Below are positions 56,901 to 64,000 of a stretch of DNA of 64,000 bases, piece by piece. The notes under the pieces are model-generated. The model saw only the letters and a list, made by a program, of their open reading frames with translations. It had not been told where the DNA came from and did not search any database. The stretch lies in assembly GCF_050947875.1 (NCBI RefSeq), contig NC_134569.1, positions 208,451,627 to 208,515,626 on the forward strand, in the 5' to 3' direction. Position 1 is the first letter of the stretch, and each line of letters begins with the position of its first letter. A program made the position numbers and the translations under genes. This stretch comes from Dermacentor variabilis (Eukaryota; Arthropoda; Arachnida; Ixodida; Ixodidae).

Positions 56901-57155
56901 ACGCCTGCATTTGTACACGAACTTGCACTATCGCAGCCTCCACTCTCGCTATGTCTTAACTGGCGGCCCTTCTGCATTGAGAAGTGCCGCCAGTTGTTTC
57001 CGTAAATCCTGCCTTTTAGCGGCCGAAAATTCCCCAATTAATTCCCCCAACCTACTAGCAAGCCGGGGGTTACTTTCCATGAAATTTACCACAATTTCGT
57101 CTTGCCGAATGGTGATTTGACGCGCAGGCATGGTGCTGTGGTGATCTTCGTCCAT
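53929..57155 (-). pseudogene. Harbinger Myb/SANT-like DNA-binding protein (four exons)
   Basis: Exon A (57,155-56,872) reads PARQITIRQDEIVVNFMESN, SRLGELIGEFSAAKRQDLRK, QLAALLNAEGPP, then after a TAG, REW, and after a second TAG, CKFVYKCRRDAGNLSAEQR: a trihelix-like Myb/SANT domain. Exon B (56,806-56,695, acceptor CGCAG) reads TTGGGRLGGIQGRVLQLVGG, YATGLGEPFF. Exon C (56,313-56,184, acceptor ACTAG, donor GTAAGC) is Ser/Pro/Arg-rich (RRRSSRPARPRRPRP, a likely nuclear signal). Exon D (54,024-53,929, acceptor CACAG) reads TAAMERIAGSLERLGDIMGR and ends in a short coil. The phase from C to D does not fit, so that junction is uncertain. In Harbinger elements this partner binds the ends and brings the transposase into the nucleus. 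Two in-frame stops show loss of function. Confidence 0.75.
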
Positions 57156-57945
57156 CTACAAACAGGCAAACTAGCCGTCTGCGAGCAAGACTGCCAAGTA
57201 AATGAACACATTTTCTGGGATGGTAGCCTTTATTTCCGACAAATAATTAGCCTCCTGCTATTTCTTCTTTTGAAACCTGCAATTTAGTAGAAAAACAATG
57301 CTCTTGAGCACTGCCGTCTGTTCACAACTCAACGCTTGCAACGCACACTTACCAAAATTTCGGACGCAGCAGAAAGGCAGCAGACGACTATACGGCGGGG
57401 TCCCGCGCGTCTTCTTCGACGGCTCCGCTGAAGCTTTGCCATTCTTTGCATGACCTTAGCGGTGCGCGAAAACATTGCACAGACCCATTCTCAAAATGAA
57501 ACGGCCATAATAAAGCTCGCACACGCGCTACGCCGGTTCCTTTCGTGTTTGCTCAGCTCTACCCATTTTCAAAATAGGGCGCCATGTTGACACGACGCCC
57601 CTCTGTCGGTGCTTGATGACTGACATACACACGCAGAAACAAAGACCGTCGGTTTATGATATCACCCAAATGTTGCTTCGCAACTATGTCAATTGTAGCA
57701 CAATTTATTCATTGAAATATAACATTTCTCACTTTTTTTCTCCCATTCCCTTTACATAAAGCGACCGGAGCCAACCGTGGCCAGTGCCCAGAACCGAGCG
57801 ACGGCCACTGCACTCGATTACAACACACCCGAGTCGTTCTACACTCGCCGGGCGCGATCTGTCGTGCGATGTGAAGCGTTCGAGAGCGCGCGCTGGTAGT
57901 GCACGCTGACGTCACGAGTGAGCAGGCGCTCGGCTTATTGAAAGT
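57156..57945. promoter_or_regulatory. Right subterminal region of the Harbinger element (upstream of the Myb gene)
   Basis: No coding sequence recognised. It lies between the Myb gene start and the right inverted repeat, so it should hold that gene's promoter. It is GC-richer (57,740-57,945) with TGACGTCA (57,907-57,914), a CRE-like palindrome. TACGTCAT plus ACGTCACG occur in the left subterminal region (30,820-30,842), so both ends share TGACGT-type sites. Confidence 0.4.
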
Positions 57946-57980
57946 GACTTTCGCGGCGGCGAACGTTTCAGAATACGTCC
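57946..57980 (-). repeat. Right terminal inverted repeat of the Harbinger element
   Basis: Reverse complement of the left repeat at 30,696-30,730 with one mismatch. It is followed by CTG (57,981-57,983), the same trinucleotide that precedes the left repeat. Confidence 0.9.
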
Positions 57981-58350
57981 CCTGGTTGCACGTTGGAATT
58001 CGCTCTCAGCATTTTTTATTAACTTTGTCAGGCGGTCAAAAATTTTGTTTCTGGTGAGCTTTAGGAGTACTGATATCAATCTATCGACTCTCTTGTTTGT
58101 TTTCCCATGTTAATAGCAGTACTTTATCACCTTGTGTAATGCCTGAAGCCTCATGTTTGTGTTAATTCCAGTAGTTGCACGAGAACAGGCTGCCGAAACC
58201 TCTGCGATTTCCATAGGTATTTTGAAAATATTCTTTAAATCTGAGAAGGCCTGGCTCTGTTGCCCCTTCCCTAAGACACCACTCGTAGAAGTCTTCCAGA
58301 CGGTTCTTCAGTGACGCCGCATCTGGAGCGTCCATCACTGTTCGAAAAAT

Positions 58351-59117
58351 CTGTAAATAAAGTATAATAAAATAAAATTACATCTCTTGATTGTACAAAT
58401 AAATTGACTAAACAGCACAATTCAGCCCCCTGTCAGCCTATGTCATAGTTCACAGGAAGAATTCCGGAAATGTGCAGACGGACAGTACTTGTATTTCTCC
58501 ATTACGCTCCATGCAACTTCACTGCTGTATCCCCTTCAGAATGCTCTCAAGCCTGTAAAGTATAAATTGTAAACAGTTCCTTCAATAATCTGGCACAGAG
58601 ATGTTCAGTAGTCTCTCCTCTCATTTCTTGTTCTTACTGCCATCTTATTGCACACATGTTCAACGAAGACAGCTTTACATGTAATGTATTAGATCATCCT
58701 TGCCAATGCTAGCTTTCTATTCACATACATGGAATTTTACTCCCGTTATGGAGAGCAAGTACAAAGTTGTATGGACATGTTGCTGCGCTAGTTGGTGCTT
58801 GCTTAATGACATGATGTAGCACAAAAGCACAACCACAGAGAACATGTCACAGGTAGTTGTTAGTTGTAAGATTTTTGTAATTGTTAGCCCTTTCATGTGT
58901 CGTTTTTTTTTTTTCGGGGATGACACCACGAGCATCGAGTTTTTTCTCTCGGATATTATAGAATGAACACAACAGTTTATTTTGTTATGCAGAAAGAAAA
59001 AAAAACATCATGGATAATAGCAAATGCTTAGTTGGTATAGTCTTTGCATTCCTATATGACATCAGTGACATGGGAAAGAAATGCGAAAACTTACCGATAC
59101 GTCAGCGATACTGAGAG
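58351..59117. other. Probable MULE intron, 58351-59117
   Basis: No coding or repeat signal seen. It lies between the second MULE block and the TTAA element and is AT-rich. Confidence 0.35.
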
Positions 59118-59571
59118 TTAAAGGGACACTAAGAAGAAACACAGAATCGGTTTGAAACTGATGAAGTATTCTTGAAGAAGTCCAGTTTTGTTGATATGGT
59201 AATAGGTTAACCAGGGGAGAAAATGAGTCAAATGTTCAATTTTGAATTTCACGTGCGATATCACGGATGACAAAGTATTTTTTCGCAGTGCAGTTGTTGT
59301 TGTTAAGTTATAGTTCTTTAAGCTGCCTAGGTACAGTCTCTTGCTCATTTAGAATACAATGTGATGAATATTTACTGATAAAAATTTAACTAGGCTTGAG
59401 GGGATCATGACATCATGGTGAGCTGGTGCAGGAATTTCATTTTTAATTTAGTGCATCTTCTCTGGCTTACCAAGTGTCTTCTCACATTAAGAGTGGCTGT
59501 TTTGGTATTGTGAGTGTAATTTACCGACACAGCTCAATTCGTTTTTTTCTTTCTTTAAGTGTCCTTTTTGT
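59118..59571. mobile_element. Possible Kolobok-like MITE in a MULE intron
   Basis: TTAA at 59,118 is followed by AGGGACACTAAGAAGAAAC. The sequence ending near 59,568 reads, reverse complemented, AAGGACACTTAAAGAAAG. The ends match over about 8 core bases (GGACACTT/A) with a shared A-rich subterminal part. The right TTAA is not preserved. Confidence 0.4.
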
Positions 59572-59724
59572 GGGCCCATATGTTTAGCTCGTAAGCTTTC
59601 GTCAAGAGGAACGAAGCTAGTGTGAATGCAAGTAGCTGATTCTGAGTAGTGTAGCCAACTGTTCCAAAAGCCAAGCTTGAAAGCTATGAAAAGTGACTAA
59701 ACTCTTCCAAACCTCCTAAGGACC

Positions 59725-59905
59725 TGCCATGATAGCTCGGGGCTGTGTATTGTGAGCACAAAGTTGCAAGGCTCAATTCCCAGCCATGGCAGCCACATGT
59801 CCTCATGTCATATCTACTTCTCTTAGTACAGGGAGGGATCTTCTTTGATACACATTAGGATGCTCTCATTAGTATGTCTGGCCAAAATTAGTAAAATCAA
59901 ATGAG
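59725..59905 (+). repeat. Degenerate SINE-like remnant
   Basis: GATAGCTCGGGGCTGTGTAT and GAGCACAAAGTTGCAAGGCT plus CAATTCCCAGCCATGGCAGC follow the order of the SINE at 22.2 kb (GCTGAGCACGAGGTCG, AATCCCGGCCACGGCG). Divergence is high, and the 3' part is barely recognisable. Confidence 0.4.
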
Positions 59906-60429
59906 GAAATATTGAATGGTACCCACAGCAAGTTAGCTGTTGTGTATTTCGGTAGTTTTTTCAAGGCTAATAGGGATTGTCTTTATTACCACTACTTTCA
60001 CTGCCAAGGTGCCAAATGGAAAATTATCTGGCATAATGCAGCACCAATTTTTGAGCGTTTCACCTCGGGGGACCCACTATTCAAAATATTGTCCTTTCGC
60101 TTACTGCTGTAGATAGATTAGATTCAGCTAGACATTCATATAGATCCATGTTGCACGAGGCAAGCATGGCTACAGCAGCAGCTCCCACAAAAATTCAATC
60201 GCATTGAATTGGGAGAACTGTTTAAGTGCCTATCTGTACAGCCATGAAAATTCAATTTGTACCTAAGAAGTTCTTAGGAGTTCTTGGTGTAATTTGTTAG
60301 TCTTGATGTTAGTCAGAAGTTCTGAAATCTGGCAGGGTACACGAGAATCACCCACGGAAGACTAAGCAGTTCATCAGGGAGCTACAAAATACTAACTGCC
60401 TGTTGTAAGCTGCTTCTTTTACAATATAT
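59906..60429. other. Probable MULE intron, 59906-60429
   Basis: No coding signal found where the missing part of the MULE DDE core would be expected. Confidence 0.35.
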
Positions 60430-60870
60430 TGTTTTCTGTTATGAGAAAATAAGTACTTCTAAAGTGCCTGCCTGTTGTTCCATGGGTGCCATCTATGCAG
60501 ACACGGTCAGTGCCAAGCTTCTTAAACAGCTCTTGCTGGGGCGCCGTCATAATGGCCAACATGAAATCATTTTCATCAAAAAGGTCGTAAGGTGGCCGGT
60601 CAAGAATGTTGGCTTTGGCTGGCTGGCCCTGGTGCTCGAAAAATAATACTGGATTGTCCTTCTCTGCATGCATCCGCTCCACCCATAGCGGGACGCTAAC
60701 ATAATCATTGCTGGTCAGACGCTCGTGATTACTGATGTTGTTGTCACGCATGATGTTGTGCAAGTCCTGGCGGGTAAGTAAGCTGTCACGTTGAAAAGTC
60801 GCATCCAAGTGTTGCCTTACACCGTCCAAAACAGCATCCAATGACACGCCTTCTTGCAGGTTAGCTTGGG

Positions 60871-63140
60871 GAACAGGGGAAAAAGGAGTGTTGAGCTATT
60901 ACAACCGGCAAGTAGTTTTGCACCTGTAATAGTATTAAGATTTGTAAAACATCCATAATAATGCAGCTTTAAGAGGCCCCTCACTAGGTTTGGCCATTAC
61001 AAACGAATGACTGCAGTGCATGGATAATGATGAGTTATTGTCTTCAAAATATTAATTATGTAGTAAAAACAATTTAGACAGAAGCTTGTACACCCCACTT
61101 CACAGGGCAATGCGTCTCCTTGCAAGCAAAGATACCGTCACAGGTCTATGATGCTCTAAGTGACAAAGATGCCAAGTAGTGTGCAAAGGTATATTTTCTA
61201 CACTGTGTACAAACACGACACCAAGACTATTCAAAAAGGAGCCTGGCGGTCCCATTACACCAACTTCGCAATAGATGGGTGTCCTTGAAAGTGTCTGGAA
61301 CTGTCGTAGTTGCCGAGCACCAAGCCATGAGCGTGCTTGTACCTATTTTACCAGTAGGTACCTGGCCCCCTTTTGAGATTAGAACGCATACAAACAGCTG
61401 AGTGCTAGTTCATGGCACATCTCTACCCATTAGGAAAAAATGGTGGCTTTTCAGTGGCACCAGGATTCCACACAAGCTGGACGCTCTACCATTTCACTAT
61501 CGCTGCGGTTAATTCACCATGCATGCTTACCAAGCAGAATATACCAAATACTCAAAAAAAAACTTATTTACATTTACTTGTTCACATTGGTGGTCCTACA
61601 AGCTGCTGTGCTGTGGCAACAACCTTAGCTCCTAAGGTATTTTGTTGCAAAGGTGCACCTGACTGAGATATGCACTCTTGTCCTTTGTAGCCAAGGACTT
61701 CATTTATTTACTGCTTTGTTGCATAATTACAAAACAGCCAACTCTCTAAAAGTGTGAAACCTGAATACCTTGAACAAGCAAAATATGATGATTTATATAC
61801 TGTCTTTTAATGCAACAAATTAGAAATTTACCTATCAAAGTGTTGACTTGCATTCGCAACACAAATGGCAAGGTTTACATGACATCACTGACACGGCAGT
61901 AAGTGCAGTTGTCAAAAGACCGTGCTGAAGCTTTAGGCAAGAAGATGTAGGAGAGAAGGGGCAAAGGGTGCTGCATGTTCCTGCAGAGTAGGATGGTATA
62001 CGCAGCAGGAGAGCATGCATGTGCGGAACGCGAAGAAATGCAGAATGAAAGATGAATGAATAGCTAATGTGGCAGATAGCCAGCTGTCACTGGCATGGCC
62101 ACTGCGTGGCTTTTAATCAGCCCACTTAGCCTTCCAGGCTGACTGACATGTCAGTTTGCAATACCATGTGACCACCACCTTAAAGTTTTGTGATGTTAAG
62201 AATGCTATTATATTATGCCCAAAAGCCACATTGCTTTTGGTGCGTGTTTTGACTGGTAGCCATGTTATCAAATTGTCAATTTGTCAATTACTTGAATTCG
62301 GCCTCAGCTTTTAATATGGCTGGTTCAAATCCAATAAAACCTGTAGCATCCTTTGTCTGGCACCCACTGACTTGCTAGGAGGGGTAGTAAAAGACCTTTG
62401 ACATTGTCTGCACGGCAGCAGATGCCTTCAGGCCAATGGAGAGGCAGAGAAAGATCATGCGTGATCCAATTCCCCAGCTTTTGTATGGATGATTACAATT
62501 GAAGAAACGTAATTGTTACTTTGATGCCAGTTTCGTGGTCAACTAAGTTAAGTATTCACATATGCAAATGGCAACGGACATTCCCACAGGCAGTCTATAG
62601 TAGCTGAACTTGTTTTTAGTGTTCATTAAAATATGATACTAAAGTCAGCAGCACCAAGTCACATTACAGCCATTAGTGATCAAACTTTTTTTTTTCATAA
62701 AGAAACATGAGCTTTTAAAGGCACTGCCTACTCTATGGCCTGGTCGTAGAACATTGCATAAGTGCCACACATACATTAGCACTGTGAGGCACAATGTCAA
62801 TTGCACTTAAGTACAAGTTGGGCAGCCTCTTAATGCCTGCCATCAAGAATTATTGGCAGTTGACAGCGTTTGTAAATTAAGAGTTTCATATTAATATAAA
62901 GTGCTCCAATATGTGCGATGAATCGAAATATCTCACTACAAATGAGATTTGAACAGAGTAATATGGAATATGCTACTTGTGATCTATTTGGCATTTTCAG
63001 TACCACTCACAAGAGTGACACTGCCGAAAGTTATTTTTTGGAGCAAGTAAAATTTTTGTGGAATAATGGAATATGGCAGCGCACTTCAAAACCACAACAA
63101 AACACAGAATAAGCCAACACGGAGAACGTAGTAGAAGCGC
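60871..63140. other. Unassigned DNA, 60871-63140
   Basis: No gene recognised. TTAAGAGGCCCCTCACTAGG at 60,969 looks like the left end of another TTAA element, but the right end was not found. Confidence 0.35.
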
Positions 63141-63468
63141 GCTTTGTAGCTATAGCCACGGCCGCTGGATAATAAAAAAAAAGAAAATGTGTGGCCTGCC
63201 ACGTGCATCGAAAATGGTGTGATCTGCCATGGCGCCACCAGTCAAAAACTGTTGTCTGGGAAAGATGTACAAAAAGCATGAGGAACGCTCTAAGAACGCT
63301 GTCGCACGTGGAAGCCGACGCGTCCCATCCTGTGCAAGTAGGCCAAGTTCAGGCCAGCCAAGCGGCCACAAATGCAACCACAGTTCGGACGCTCGCTGCC
63401 ATTGCAGCCCGCCTGACACGGCATCCTTACCTTCTTTTTTTTTTATCCAGCGGCCGGGATATAGCGCA
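63141..63468. repeat. Inverted repeat pair, arms about 38 bp, 245 bp apart
   Basis: GCCACGGCCGCTGGATAATA followed by an A-run (63,155-63,182) is mirrored by a T-run plus TATCCAGCGGCCGGGATATA (63,437-63,464). Outer bases GTAGCTATA and TATAGCGC also pair. It could be a MITE without a clear duplication or two copies of one short repeat in opposite orientation. Confidence 0.65.
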
Positions 63469-63664
63469 CTAGAATATGAAAGCGTGGATTGAGTCAAGCG
63501 GCAGCACGGCGTGTACTTTCCTGTAAAGCCGAAAACATTGATGGCCTTACAATCGAACTACATATTCCCGTGCCGGCACTCATGATGATAGTGCAAAATG
63601 CTCTCAAATCATGCAGTCCAATCGATTCGGTAACATAATTTATGGTCCACCATATGTCACCTCA
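63469..63664. other. Unassigned DNA, 63469-63664
   Basis: Nothing recognised between the inverted repeat and the terminal retroelement sequence. Confidence 0.3.
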
Positions 63665-64000
63665 GACCCAGAGCCGCTATAAACCCTGCGCTGGTATAAC
63701 CTAAAGCTATTCCTCCCCACAGGGGCGTCTGCGTAAGCAGGCGTTTGGTGTGTTGCGACACCACGTACCCGAGCACACGAGGGTTGGACCCTCCCGCGTT
63801 TAACCGTGCGTGGCTTAGCCATGTTTGGGGAAAAGGAGATCCTGGGGGTTGAGCCGATGGCGGGTGTTTGGACCTTTACGGCTCCTCAGCGGAGGCAACA
63901 CACCCCTTTGGCCTCGGCTTCACGTAGAGGGCACCCCCGGACTGACCCACCCGGGGGAAATCGGTAGTTGCCTTTTCCTGTCTCTCTCTCCCTCCAACCT
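63665..64000 (+). mobile_element. Probable 5' UTR of a tick LINE, running off the window
   Basis: GC-rich sequence with GGTGTGTTGCGACACCACGT, CGTGCGTGGCTTAGCCATGT, GGAGATCCTGGGGGTTGAGC, CACGTAGAGGGCACCCCCGG and a CT-rich end (CTGTCTCTCTCTCCCTCC) is familiar to me as the start of abundant tick non-LTR elements. No ORF begins before the window ends. The call rests on recollection and could not be searched. Confidence 0.4.

Larger units (their letters stand above)
30693..57983. mobile_element. Giant composite PIF/Harbinger transposon, 27.3 kb
   Basis: Inverted repeats at 30,696-30,730 and 57,946-57,980 (34 of 35 identical, outer bases GGGACGTATTCTGAAA) face each other and are flanked by CTG at 30,693-30,695 and 57,981-57,983. 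CTG fits the CWG/TWA 3-bp duplications known for Harbinger. The unit holds a HARBI1-like transposase near its left end (plus strand) and a Myb/SANT-like gene near its right end (minus strand), the two proteins this superfamily needs. Flanks are the two parts of one MULE ORF. At least six later insertions account for about 12.5 kb. Typical Harbingers are a few kb, so about 9 kb between the genes remains unexplained. The element is now inactive: both genes carry stops or shifts. Confidence 0.85.
57984..60870 (-). pseudogene. MULE transposase, N-terminal and central part (right of the insertion)
   Basis: First block (about 60,870-60,430, acceptor-like CTGCAAG): VSLDAVLDGVRQHLDATFQR, LLTRQDLHNIMRDNNI, NPVLFFEHQGQ, FMLAIMTAPQQELFKKLG and TDRVCIDGTHGTTGRHF, the DDE motif with the first catalytic Asp. 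Second block (58,350-57,984, acceptor TTTACAG): FRTVMDAPDAASLKNRLEDF, YEWC, FKEYFQNTYG, GINTNMRLQALHKVIKYCY, a stop, then HGKTNKRVDRL and DRLTKLIKNAESEFQRAT, where it is cut by the Harbinger end. About 100 residues of the DDE core expected between the blocks are not found; they are deleted or on an exon I missed. The protein is a Mutator-like transposase whose SWIM finger lies at 30.2-30.7 kb. Confidence 0.8.

Noticed and set aside
60968..61000. TTAAGAGGCCCCTCACTAGG as the left end of a TTAA element
   Set aside because: No matching right end was found, so it is listed only as a possible solo end.

Overview
The window reads as nuclear DNA of a hard tick (Ixodidae, genus not resolved). It contains a tRNA-derived SINE of the tick Ruka type, a tick-style RTE LINE 3' end, many Penelope, Ty3/gypsy, I- and R2-clade retroelements, and DNA transposons of the Harbinger, Mutator-like (MULE), Kolobok-like, mariner and hAT types. 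I see no convincing host gene, rRNA, tRNA gene, CRISPR array or bacterial operon. Nearly every coding block I recognise is a transposon gene, mostly broken by stops and frameshifts. Species and family names rest on pattern recognition, not on a search.

Layout. 0-5 kb: the right end of a TTAA-type element, a Harbinger transposase C-terminal exon, a CT/TA microsatellite and a degenerate minus-strand Ty3/gypsy pol carrying a nested LINE 3' end. 5-13 kb: a tandem repeat of about 150 bp, a perfect foldback and mostly unassigned DNA. 13.1-14.9 kb: a 1.7-kb element with TTAA flanks and inverted ends around a THAP zinc-finger ORF, which fits the Kolobok superfamily. 15.2-18.4 kb: a decayed Penelope-like element on the minus strand. 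18.6-25 kb: unassigned DNA, a SINE, an RTE 3' end, a large foldback, a Tc1/mariner MITE and a tandem repeat. 25-30.2 kb: two TTAA elements around the last exon of a MULE transposase and a degenerate THAP domain.

The main discovery is at 30,693-57,983. Two 35-bp inverted repeats (34 of 35 matching) face each other 27.3 kb apart and are flanked by the same CTG trinucleotide. Just inside the left end is a three-exon HARBI1-type transposase on the plus strand. Just inside the right end is a multi-exon Myb/SANT-like protein gene on the minus strand. This is the two-gene layout of a PIF/Harbinger transposon. The DNA just outside the two ends encodes two halves of one MULE transposase. If the 27,285-bp element and one CTG are removed, the MULE reading frame runs straight across the junction into its SWIM zinc finger. 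This is strong internal evidence that the whole 27 kb is one inserted unit.

Inside that unit are later nested insertions: a Ty3/gypsy element (34.2-38.3 kb), a hAT MITE with an 8-bp duplication (38.6 kb), a nearly intact R2/NeSL-like LINE outside rDNA (42.2-47.0 kb), a gypsy gag fragment (47.1-47.9 kb), a mariner relic (48.4-49.5 kb) and a 5'-truncated I-clade LINE (50.8-52.5 kb). About 9 kb between the two Harbinger genes stays unexplained. After 58 kb come the MULE N-terminal exons (to 60.9 kb), unassigned DNA, a 63.1-63.5 kb inverted repeat, and at the right edge a sequence like the 5' UTR of a tick LINE.
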